Assembly (NCBI GenBank): GCA_030615145.1
Contig: JAUWZT010000161.1
Span: 1 to 8,396, forward strand
Length of the DNA: 8,396 nt
Direction of reading: 5' to 3'
Origin: Promethearchaeota archaeon
Lineage (GTDB): Archaea > Asgardarchaeota > Lokiarchaeia > Sigyniarchaeales > SOKP01
A program made the translations under genes and the position numbers. Positions 1 through 6,611 of the stretch are shown here, one piece after another (within the stretch, counting starts at the first letter, position 1; each line of letters begins with the position of its first letter). Below the pieces are notes generated by a model that was not told where the DNA came from, ran no database searches, and worked only from the letters and a program-made list of their open reading frames with translations.

Positions 1-1
1 G

Positions 2-193
2 TTTATTATAAGAGTGCTATACATTGATACTCTTTATAAGAACACCATTTATTTTTCTTTTTTTTTTAAATCTCTATTGAATTATTTATTAGAGCCGATG
101 AAATGGGGATATGATAGAAACAAGATTCATAAAAAACCTGCACATTACGGTATTAGTATAAATAATGTTTTTATATATAAAAACAGGAGTTAA
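2..193 (+). CDS. Probable C-terminal end of an upstream gene (partial, unidentified)
   Basis: An open frame runs from the left edge for 63 codons to a TAA at 191-193. The first half is hydrophobic and rich in Phe, Leu, Tyr and Ile, roughly codons 1-32, and could include a membrane helix. The second half is polar and basic, with the segments KWGYDRNKIHKK and PAHYGISINN, which look like real protein rather than random AT-rich translation. No start is needed because the gene would begin outside the window. An internal ATG at 98 would give only 31 residues. I do not recognise the family. The reading ends 18 bases before the 3' end of the convergent tRNA gene, a sensible place for a gene to stop. 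The main doubt is that a hairpin and a T-rich tract at 6-67 lie inside the frame, so the left part could instead be noncoding. Confidence 0.45.
   Translation, partial: FIIRVLYIDTLYKNTIYFSFFFKSLLNYLLEPMKWGYDRNKIHKKPAHYGISINNVFIYKNRS
167..184. terminator. 18-bp perfect AT-rich palindrome with T/A runs, possible bidirectional terminator
   Basis: Positions 167-184 read the same on both strands: five T after a G, an alternating AT centre, then five A before a C. On the minus strand it gives a run of five T starting about 29 bases beyond the mature 3' end of the tRNA-Arg gene, and archaeal RNA polymerase commonly terminates at such runs. It also sits at the end of the plus-strand open frame that stops at 193. 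Its role as a terminator is inferred; the palindrome itself is seen directly. Confidence 0.35.
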
Positions 194-211
194 TTCTTTG
201 AATTAATGAAG

Positions 212-286
212 CGGACCTGGCAGGAGTCGAACCTGCGATCTTCGGATTAGAAGTCCGACGCCATATCCAGGCTTGGCTACAGGTCC
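212..286 (-). tRNA. tRNA-Arg (anticodon TCT)
   Basis: The minus strand from 286 to 212 folds into a complete 75-nt cloverleaf. The 7-bp acceptor stem GGACCTG/CAGGTCC is perfect. The D arm has a 4-bp stem GCCA/TGGC with the GG pair in its loop. The anticodon stem TCGGA/TCCGA carries the loop CTTCTAA, which sets the anticodon to TCT and therefore reads the arginine codon AGA. The variable loop is AGATC. The T arm GCAGG/CCTGC carries the loop TTCGACT. The discriminator base is G, and CCA is not encoded, so it must be added by the CCA enzyme, as is common in archaea. There is no intron in the anticodon loop. AGA is the expected main arginine codon in such an AT-rich genome. Confidence 0.97.
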
Positions 287-310
287 TATTCAATTTTAGT
301 TATAATAATA

Positions 311-319
311 AATATAAAA
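311..319 (-). promoter_or_regulatory. TATA box for tRNA-Arg
   Basis: On the minus strand this reads TTTTATATT and lies 25-33 bases upstream of the tRNA 5' end at 286, the usual archaeal TATA-to-start distance. A purine-containing stretch (AAAGACG) precedes it, where a BRE would lie. Confidence 0.5.
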
Positions 320-499
320 TCGTCTTTAAATTTTTTGTTTGGAGACATTTTAATAAATATTTAAGCTTTATTTTCAAATTCGTAAGAATCTAAACACGAT
401 TAATAGCAATCGATTCGTATCTGAAAATATCTTATTCGCTAACAATAAATTAATAATTTGTTAATATAATTTTCTTTTAAATTTGGAATACTATTATTA

Positions 500-510
500 T
501 TAAATATTAA
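500..510 (+). promoter_or_regulatory. Candidate TATA box for the PD-(D/E)XK nuclease gene
   Basis: The stretch TTAAATATTAA lies about 45-54 bases upstream of the GTG start at 554, which would place transcription start near 530-535 and give a leader of about 20 bases. The whole interval 287-553 is very AT-rich, so other TATA-like sites are possible. Apart from this site and the tRNA promoter I see nothing convincing in that interval. Confidence 0.3.
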
Positions 511-553
511 TACAATTTACAATTCCGCTAGAAATACGATTCTATATTAATGA

Positions 554-1288
554 GTGGTAAAGTTGCTTAAGAAAAAGATTTTTGTGCATCAGAACATCCT
601 TTATGCTTTTAATTGGAATATTGCTCATCATAAGGAAAAGATTTTGCAAAAGAACCCTAATCGAGAAGAATTCATTAAACTAGGTTCTTATTTTAAGAGA
701 ATATACAAAGGAGATATTCCCAATGACTTGTTCAATTTACAAGGACTTTCTCGCGTCTCACAATTTAAAATGAGAGGGTTAAAACCGGCTTTTATCACAA
801 GTTTCAGTAAAAAATTAATTCGAGAAGGAAAAATACGATACCTCGGTTCAGATTCTAAATTACCGAATTACACGCAAAATGTATTTGAAAGTTTTAAAAT
901 CAATAAAATTGGAAAAGCCCCTGGTCACGATCCTGTTTTAAAGAATATTTTAATCAAAGATAAGAATTCAGTTGCAATTGAAGTTCCAGTCTGGAAAAAG
1001 GTTAACAATAACTACATTACAGGACACATAGATCTTATTCAAATTGAAGACAATATAGTAAAAGTGATTGATTATAAACCAGAAGGAAACTTTATGAATT
1101 CATTACCACAAGTTGCTACTTATGGCCTTTTAATAAAGTCAAAATTTGAATTACAACATATTAAATGCCTTTCTTTCAATAAAAAGGAAGCTTGGGAATA
1201 TGACCCCGTAATTTTGTTAACAGATGTAAAAGATTATTTGGTTTCTCATCGAATTAAAAAAAGGAAATGGGAAGACTTTGTAAAATAA
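554..1288 (+). CDS. Stand-alone RecB-family PD-(D/E)XK nuclease
   Basis: This 244-residue protein carries the RecB/Cas4-type nuclease core in its C-terminal half. Glu143 in AIEVPVW is a candidate for the early acidic position. Asp160 in TGHIDL is the motif II aspartate. Asp173-Tyr174-Lys175 in VIDYKPE is the motif III DxK. Gln186-x3-Tyr190 in LPQVATYG matches the QxxxY motif that sets the RecB-like branch apart. These residues normally hold metal and cut DNA or RNA. The N-terminal 130 residues are basic and helical, with no recognised domain. There is one cysteine (Cys205), so the Fe-S cluster of true Cas4 is absent, and no CRISPR array or cas gene is nearby. There is no helicase domain. The start is GTG at 554, directly after an in-frame TGA at 551; TTG at 563 is the only close alternative. 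No ribosome binding site is evident. The substrate is unknown; repair or defence is plausible. Confidence 0.88.
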   Translation: MVKLLKKKIFVHQNILYAFNWNIAHHKEKILQKNPNREEFIKLGSYFKRIYKGDIPNDLFNLQGLSRVSQFKMRGLKPAFITSFSKKLIREGKIRYLGSDSKLPNYTQNVFESFKINKIGKAPGHDPVLKNILIKDKNSVAIEVPVWKKVNNNYITGHIDLIQIEDNIVKVIDYKPEGNFMNSLPQVATYGLLIKSKFELQHIKCLSFNKKEAWEYDPVILLTDVKDYLVSHRIKKRKWEDFVK

Positions 1289-1295
1289 TTCTAAT

Positions 1296-1562
1296 TTACT
1301 TCAATGATTTCTTCCCTTTTTGAATTGTTTCATCTTCTTCTTCTAGCGTAAAATGTTTTAGGAAAAATAAATAGCTCAAAAATAAGCCAATTGCTTCTAC
1401 AACTATTCCGGTAAATGCAATTATTGTCCCATTATACCCTAGATGTCTTAATAATAAAGCACATCCTAAACCCGAAGTTGCGCAAACAAAAAGAATAAAT
1501 CCTTTAATTATTTGAGAAAATGAATCTTTTATATAGCCCAATTCTTTTTTAAGCCACGACAT
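1296..1562 (-). CDS. Small two-helix membrane protein, unknown function
   Basis: This 88-residue protein begins with a short basic amphipathic stretch (MSWLKKELGYIKD). Two membrane helices follow, at about residues 19-39 and 45-69, with a short polar turn (RHLGYNG) between them. An acidic patch (LEEEDE, 73-78) and a basic tail (KGKKSLK) end the protein. The helices are rich in Gly, Ala and Leu. By the positive-inside rule both ends probably face the cytoplasm. I recognise no family. The ATG at 1562 is supported by a TATA box about 45 bases upstream. The gene has its own promoter, so it need not belong to the operon that ends at 1661. Its stop lies only 7 bp from the stop of the convergent nuclease gene, leaving no room for separate terminators, so the transcripts of the two genes probably overlap at their 3' ends. 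Confidence 0.75.
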   Translation of the reverse strand: MSWLKKELGYIKDSFSQIIKGFILFVCATSGLGCALLLRHLGYNGTIIAFTGIVVEAIGLFLSYLFFLKHFTLEEEDETIQKGKKSLK

Positions 1563-1605
1563 GGTTTAATCATACGCGTTTAATGGTGCTTTAAATTAAA
1601 AATTG

Positions 1606-1613
1606 TATATAAA
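1606..1613 (-). promoter_or_regulatory. TATA box for the two-helix membrane protein gene
   Basis: The minus strand reads TTTATATA, centred about 47 bases before the ATG at 1562. Transcription would start near 1583 and give a leader of about 20 bases. It lies in the 98-bp gap after the stop of the 804-residue gene, which suggests that the small gene is transcribed on its own. Confidence 0.5.
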
Positions 1614-1660
1614 CTAAATTATGATGATTTTAATATTTTTGTTATTTTATTTTGATGTGT

Positions 1661-4075
1661 TTAATTATTTCTCCGTTTTTTCTTGAATTTTAAATAAACT
1701 GCGTCGTCTAAAAGTACCCCAATCTTTTTTGCAATTTCTTTAGCTATTTCGTATCTCTCTCCATCAAGTATTTTATCAATTTCAACAGAATTTGGAGCAT
1801 GGCCTAATCTTTCAGATAAAATTCTATCTATAATAGCAGAGATATCAGATTTAATTCTGTCATAATTAGGTAAATTCATATTTACCATCTGAGATTTAAT
1901 TTTTTCTACAGCAAAATGAAAAAATTCACAAAATCTATTAAAACAGCCACCTTCTAATCCGCTATGTATTTTAATCTGTTCAACCGCGATTTTAGTATCT
2001 TTTTTTTGCCAATAGAATTGACGGGGGTTCATACCAGGACGATTTATGCCCATTAAAGTAGAAGTTATTTTCCGTTCAATCCAATTAAGAGTGGTTTCTT
2101 CTTGTATTTTACGAATTTCTATTTTCTTATCTTCCTCTATTTTCTTTTCAGCTTCTGTGGCAATCTCAACTTTTTCTTTCTCTACTTCTTCAAAACTTTC
2201 AAATCTTTTGATTAAATCATAGGCGATACAATATGAAATGGGGGATATTAAATCGGCTTTTAATTTTAAAGGTAAGATTTCTTTGTAGATATAACTATCT
2301 TCATTTTTCAATTCAAAAATACTTTCCTCTAATGATGTATTAGTTAAACGTGATAATATAAAACCATTTACAAGAAAAACTTGATTATTAGCGTTAAAAA
2401 CAACAACTAATTCATTTTGCCTTTTTATCAAACGTTCGATGCTTAATTCTTCTAATTTTATTTGAGCCCAATCTTCAATACCTATAGTTCTTCCTGCTCG
2501 TTTTAACGCTGAAGTAAATAACGCTTTATCGTTTGAAACTATGCCATACAATTCAATGATCCGACTTAGTTGTCTTAAAATTTTAGATAAAATAAAGTAA
2601 AATAGATCTTTCGCTAAATTATTCAAAATCTTATCAAAATCATTAAGAAGAATTATTTGGGAATAATTGCTCAAACCTAAATCTTGGAAAAATTTTTTGT
2701 CGATGATTTGCTTTTTCCTTACGAATTCTCTTAAATCATTAATTGAAAAATCCATTTTCTTCTCTAAAACTTTCCATAACTCTTCAAGTTCAACATCATT
2801 TCTATAAAGAATTTTTAACAGGTTAAATTCTGTAAAATTCCCAAATTTTGTAATTATGTTTTCAAGAAAGGGAAATTTAAGATTACACAATGCTTTTTTT
2901 GCTAAATTAATCAAATTTTTCTTTTTATCGTTTAAAGCGATTAAATCTTGCTCTTTAATGTTATATCTAATCATGTTTTTCTTTACATTTTCAACTAACT
3001 CATAATCGACATTAATTAAATGTAATGTATCCTTGATTCCTCTTTTGTTAATTAAAAAAATAATATCTTCAAAACTAGATTCATATAAACTTTGAAGAAA
3101 ATAAATAAAATCGTTTGGATTTGTTTTAAATTGCTTAATTAATTCAGATTTTAATTCAGATAGGATTTTCTCCTCAAATTGTTCGTAATTTATATTTTCT
3201 TTGAAAGCACTCTCAATAGACTCTATTATTCTCTTTTTTAAATTATTTCCTTCTAAGTAAGTTCTTAATCCTGGAACTGAAATTGGAAACTTATTAAATT
3301 CATGCTCTAATATTCTTTTTTTTATCATTCTTATAGGCATGGTCTGAACTTGTAACTCCTTGTATGATTTAAACTCAAATTGCTTTTGCATTCTTTCGAT
3401 TAAGCGATTCAATGTGGATACTTCAATATATTTATCCTCTTTTTCCTCTCTTTCTAATTTTTTTTCCATCTCAATCGATATACCTTTAAATGCCGCACTT
3501 TCCTCTAAGATTTCTCTTTTTATTATATCATTAAGCCCAATTAAATCTCCAATAAAATCGTAAAAATAAAAGGATGGGAATTTAGAGATAATATTTAACA
3601 GTTCGCGTTCAATTTGGGTTTCAATATCGTTTATTTTTTTCACTCTCTGAGTTTGTTGAAGATTACTTGTTCTTTCTTCAATTAATAGCGTCAAAAACAA
3701 ATTCTCTAAATCAATTATATTGTTAAATATGCTTCCTTCCAATTCAAATGATGTTTTTAATAAAGAATCAACTTCCTCTATCAAAATATTTTTTTCTTTT
3801 AATTCTAGTTCTTTAGTTAAATCAAAAGTAAATTTGTTTAACTCCAACGATTCTTGCACTTTAATACCCATATAATGGTACAAATGTACTGCCGCTGTAG
3901 CAATTAGTAGTGAGCGCAATGTAGGGGCTGTGTGAATCAATGCAAAAATTATTTTTTTATCAGCCTCTCGCTTCAAGTGCGAAATTATCAGATCAATCGT
4001 CTGAAAAAATCTATAGGTGCTTTCTACAGCAGTAGTTTTTCGTTTTACTCCACTTATCATAACTCTTTTATCCAT
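1661..4075 (-). CDS. Large helical protein of unknown function, second gene of a two-gene operon
   Basis: This 804-residue protein is one I do not recognise. It is almost wholly alpha-helical, rich in Lys, Glu, Ile and Leu, with no signal peptide. A hydrophobic stretch at 42-70 holds His, Arg and Tyr and is more likely a buried helix than a membrane span. Charged, coiled-coil-like segments occur at about 200-232 and 625-670. Residues 554-575 (including ELVVVFNANNQVFLVNG) look like a beta hairpin, so a small mixed domain may lie near 525-610. The C-terminal module (about 671-804) contains NRPGMNPRQFYW, a Cys711-x4-Cys716 pair, a segment resembling a helix-turn-helix pattern (ERLGHAPNSVEIDKIL) and the basic tail KFKKKRRNN, which could touch nucleic acid or acidic lipid. 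It overlaps the upstream gene by 19 bp. ATG at 4075 has an upstream GGAAG; ATG at 4060 (residue 6) forms a 4-base ATGA overlap with the upstream stop and is a real alternative. A shared complex with the upstream product is inferred. Confidence 0.93.
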   Translation of the reverse strand: MDKRVMISGVKRKTTAVESTYRFFQTIDLIISHLKREADKKIIFALIHTAPTLRSLLIATAAVHLYHYMGIKVQESLELNKFTFDLTKELELKEKNILIEEVDSLLKTSFELEGSIFNNIIDLENLFLTLLIEERTSNLQQTQRVKKINDIETQIERELLNIISKFPSFYFYDFIGDLIGLNDIIKREILEESAAFKGISIEMEKKLEREEKEDKYIEVSTLNRLIERMQKQFEFKSYKELQVQTMPIRMIKKRILEHEFNKFPISVPGLRTYLEGNNLKKRIIESIESAFKENINYEQFEEKILSELKSELIKQFKTNPNDFIYFLQSLYESSFEDIIFLINKRGIKDTLHLINVDYELVENVKKNMIRYNIKEQDLIALNDKKKNLINLAKKALCNLKFPFLENIITKFGNFTEFNLLKILYRNDVELEELWKVLEKKMDFSINDLREFVRKKQIIDKKFFQDLGLSNYSQIILLNDFDKILNNLAKDLFYFILSKILRQLSRIIELYGIVSNDKALFTSALKRAGRTIGIEDWAQIKLEELSIERLIKRQNELVVVFNANNQVFLVNGFILSRLTNTSLEESIFELKNEDSYIYKEILPLKLKADLISPISYCIAYDLIKRFESFEEVEKEKVEIATEAEKKIEEDKKIEIRKIQEETTLNWIERKITSTLMGINRPGMNPRQFYWQKKDTKIAVEQIKIHSGLEGGCFNRFCEFFHFAVEKIKSQMVNMNLPNYDRIKSDISAIIDRILSERLGHAPNSVEIDKILDGERYEIAKEIAKKIGVLLDDAVYLKFKKKRRNN

Positions 4076-6363
4076 TCTCGATATACTTCCTTAAAATTAT
4101 CTGCGATATCATATTTGGCTTTTTTATACCAATATTTAAAATTAAAAGTGTGATATAAATCAGCATTAAACAATTCTTTTTCTTCATTTGTTAATTCATG
4201 CTTTAAAATCAAGGATACAGGCCTTGGTATTAACTTCGAAAAATACTTCAGTTTTCTCTCTTTTATGTAATTATAGAACGGCTCTGCCCCATCAATGCTG
4301 AAATATTTAACGGGAATTATATTTTCTCGATCAATATTTAATAAATTAATTTCCTTTTCAACATTATTTTGAATGTATTTTGGAAATTCTGTCTTTATAT
4401 CAATGCAAAACTCATAATGTTTATAAAAATCTATTAAATGTTCTTTCTCCCTCTCATCTGAGACGGTTAAGATATATTTATCTAACAACTTGAAAAAGCT
4501 TTCTGGTTCTTGCTCTTTTGATTCTCTTTCTTCAAGATATCTTATGAAATCAAATACGGTCTCATCTAAAGACCAATTTCTTTTTTCTTCTATTTTAAAA
4601 AATTTCTTAGCATAATCACTTATCCATTCTAGTACATAAGTTTTCCAGGCTAAATCAATCCCACCAACTCTCTTTTCTAAGAATCGATGAAATCTATTCG
4701 AAAAAGTTACTGGGTCTGTTATTTCAACATCTGGTTCTTCTTTTAAAAACCGATTTATCGTAGTGTATCTTAGAATATAATTCAATAAATATTTTAGTTC
4801 GTTAGAATATCGCTCAAATTTATTTATATGTGATTTTATTACGTTCCAGTCTTTTTCCATTTGAATTTCTGCAAAGGCAATTAAATCACTTATATTTAAC
4901 TTAATCCCTTCAAAGAACGATTTAATATTCCCATTTACTATTTTTTTAAATTCTCTTGTTAAAGAATCTTCATTGAATTTATTTACTTTTGACAATACGC
5001 TTGGACTTATTTCTATTTGGTTTATTAAATATTGTTCAAACTTAGTTAATATGTTTTGACCTAAAGTTTTCGATGGTTTCTGTTCTTTATCAAATTTTTC
5101 GTTTAAATTACCAATAAAATAATAAGTCAAGGTTTTCAGTCTACGTCTCGAAAGATATTGAGGAAACGACTCTATTATTAACATAAAACTATTCTTAATA
5201 ACTTCAGCAAAATAATTGATTACAGAGCTTAATTCTATAGCTCTAAATCTTTCTCCACTACTAATTGATAACTTAATAGATTCAGTTGCAAATTGACAAA
5301 GTTCTTTAAAAATATTGAGGTTATCTCCAGCAATATCAATTATATATTTGTTATATTTTTCCAAAAGTTCGAGCAAATCTCCAGTTTCCCCCGTAGTTAG
5401 AAACTTTTTAGAGTGTTTTAAAAAATTGTCAACAATTAACTCCAATTCTTTTATTATGCTCTCAATATTAGAAATTACCCAATCTCCAGAATGTAATTCT
5501 TTAACATTCGCAAGTTTTTCTTTGATTTTTAAGATAAGAAAAGAGATTAACTTATCTTGTATTTCATCTATAGTCCCTGTATTTGCTAATTTAAGGAGAT
5601 TAGTCCCTAAGTTTAAGGTTTTTTCTATTATAAAATTAGCACTAGGCTCAGATATTGTGTATTTAAGATGATTAATTGTCGATTTGCCAGTAAATGGAGA
5701 TTTAAGGCGCTCATATTTATGATTTGAAAATATCATTTCGATAGGTCTTTTATTCCATAGAAATTTGACATCAGATTTTATCGCAGCATAAGTAATTAAC
5801 ATTTCTTTCTCGGTTGGAAGAGAAACGCTTAAACCAATCAATTTTTTATTCCATTTATCTTCAATTAAATCTCCATAAAGTTTTTTACTAAAACGCGTCG
5901 CAAATTTTTTAAGGACTTGAGTTTTATCACTATTTCCCAATTCGGGACGACTCGTAAACTCTTCCACTTCAAAAAATAGTCTACTAATGTGATTAACAGA
6001 TTTCCTTGATTTATGAGGATCTAAATAGCCAGTTTCAGGTTTCAAAGCAAGTAATAAACTTTCACAGTCTTTAAATTTACCCGGAATTAATAACATAGAT
6101 TTTGGATAAATATTAACCATCGCATCTTTTTCGTCAAAATTATGCAACTCAAATTCAATACTAAAAACTTCTGAACCTGAATAATCTCTTAGAATTGCGT
6201 TGTACATACGCAAGAATTTAACTACTTCTTGCGTTAGTTCGTTAACTTTTTCTTTAGTTAACTTGCCCGGCCCAATTACATCACCAACTATTAAATCTGT
6301 TGGACTAGAGTAACCAAAAATTAAAGAAAATTGATAATTTATTGATTCTCTTGTAGTTATCAT
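4057..6363 (-). CDS. Large helical protein of unknown function, first gene of a two-gene operon
   Basis: This 768-residue protein is one I do not recognise. Residues 1-110 look mixed alpha/beta: a strand-like QFSLIFGY, a helix at about 35-58, then strand-like segments EVFSIEFELH (65-74) and AMVNIYPKSMLLIPG (81-95). From about 240 to the end it is mainly amphipathic helices (for example 264-288, 299-318, 375-402, 553-590 and 600-635), as in a solenoid or scaffold. There is no signal peptide or membrane span. A GKST string at 226-229 lacks the leading Gly of a Walker A motif, so I see no ATPase evidence. The C-terminus is rich in aromatic and basic residues (FNFKYWYKKAKYD at 740-752). The ATG at 6363 fits a near-leaderless promoter. 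Its stop codon lies inside the next gene, which means coupled translation and suggests equal production of the two proteins. Their similar size hints at partner subunits, though I see no clear sequence similarity between them. Confidence 0.93.
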   Translation of the reverse strand: MITTRESINYQFSLIFGYSSPTDLIVGDVIGPGKLTKEKVNELTQEVVKFLRMYNAILRDYSGSEVFSIEFELHNFDEKDAMVNIYPKSMLLIPGKFKDCESLLLALKPETGYLDPHKSRKSVNHISRLFFEVEEFTSRPELGNSDKTQVLKKFATRFSKKLYGDLIEDKWNKKLIGLSVSLPTEKEMLITYAAIKSDVKFLWNKRPIEMIFSNHKYERLKSPFTGKSTINHLKYTISEPSANFIIEKTLNLGTNLLKLANTGTIDEIQDKLISFLILKIKEKLANVKELHSGDWVISNIESIIKELELIVDNFLKHSKKFLTTGETGDLLELLEKYNKYIIDIAGDNLNIFKELCQFATESIKLSISSGERFRAIELSSVINYFAEVIKNSFMLIIESFPQYLSRRRLKTLTYYFIGNLNEKFDKEQKPSKTLGQNILTKFEQYLINQIEISPSVLSKVNKFNEDSLTREFKKIVNGNIKSFFEGIKLNISDLIAFAEIQMEKDWNVIKSHINKFERYSNELKYLLNYILRYTTINRFLKEEPDVEITDPVTFSNRFHRFLEKRVGGIDLAWKTYVLEWISDYAKKFFKIEEKRNWSLDETVFDFIRYLEERESKEQEPESFFKLLDKYILTVSDEREKEHLIDFYKHYEFCIDIKTEFPKYIQNNVEKEINLLNIDRENIIPVKYFSIDGAEPFYNYIKERKLKYFSKLIPRPVSLILKHELTNEEKELFNADLYHTFNFKYWYKKAKYDIADNFKEVYREWIKEL

Positions 6364-6389
6364 AATTTCGTTGTTTTTTCAAATTTAAT

Positions 6390-6397
6390 TTTATATA
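6390..6397 (-). promoter_or_regulatory. TATA box of the two-gene operon, near-leaderless transcript
   Basis: The minus strand reads TATATAAA, centred about 30 bases upstream of the ATG at 6363. With the usual archaeal spacing, transcription would start only a few bases before the ATG, so the mRNA is probably leaderless or nearly so. No ribosome binding site precedes the ATG; the stretch before it is A-rich. Confidence 0.55.
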
Positions 6398-6466
6398 GAA
6401 TAATAATGATCTATTTTAACTTTTAGCAATAGAAATTATTTTTTAAGGATTTTATTTTCTTCAGAT

Positions 6467-6480
6467 AAAAGATTTAAATA
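6467..6480 (+). promoter_or_regulatory. BRE-TATA promoter, probably for the Roadblock gene
   Basis: AAAAGATTTAAATA matches the archaeal pattern of a purine-rich BRE directly followed by a TATA box (TTTAAATA at 6473-6480). Transcription would begin near 6505, leaving about 105 bases of very AT-rich leader before the Roadblock frame. A second TATA-like site at about 6534-6542 would give a shorter leader. The rest of 6364-6611 is low-complexity AT sequence with a 14-bp palindrome at 6541-6554 and no gene that I can support. Confidence 0.4.
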
Positions 6481-6611
6481 GTAACTCTATTAAAAGTACG
6501 AGGAACAAAAAATAAAAAAATAAAAAGTATCAACATTATATTAATTATAATTAAAATATTGTAAAATCTTTAAATTCAAATAAATTAAAAAATTAACCCA
6601 GAATGTGATGT

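Noticed and set aside
6..67. Hairpin plus T-rich tract resembling an intrinsic terminator
   Set aside because: It lies inside an apparent coding frame, the stem is AT-rich with a bulge, and archaeal terminators do not need such stems; listed only as a conflict.
212..286. tRNA-Arg as an integration site for a mobile element
   Set aside because: No second copy of the tRNA 3' end and no integrase were found in the window.
554..1288. Identification of the nuclease as Cas4
   Set aside because: It has one cysteine only, no Fe-S cluster motif, and no CRISPR array or other cas gene is present.
1621..1660. C/D-box guide RNA suggested by ATGATGA at 1621
   Set aside because: No CTGA D or D' box lies at the proper spacing.
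3360..5671. Plus-strand open frames at 3360-3563, 3932-4153 and 5315-5671
   Set aside because: They are antisense to the two long minus-strand genes, are Ser/Leu/Phe-rich as expected of reverse translations, and have no independent support.
5670..5700. GKST string in the 768-residue protein as a Walker A motif
   Set aside because: The glycine four residues before the GK pair is absent (Lys221 is there) and no Walker B or other ATPase motif was seen.
6541..6554. 14-bp perfect palindrome as an operator
   Set aside because: It is made only of A and T in low-complexity sequence, where chance palindromes are expected.
6603..6608. ATG-TGA at the Roadblock start read as selenocysteine
   Set aside because: A Sec codon at position 2 has no precedent in this family and no SECIS-like element was seen; a shifted or non-AUG start is simpler.
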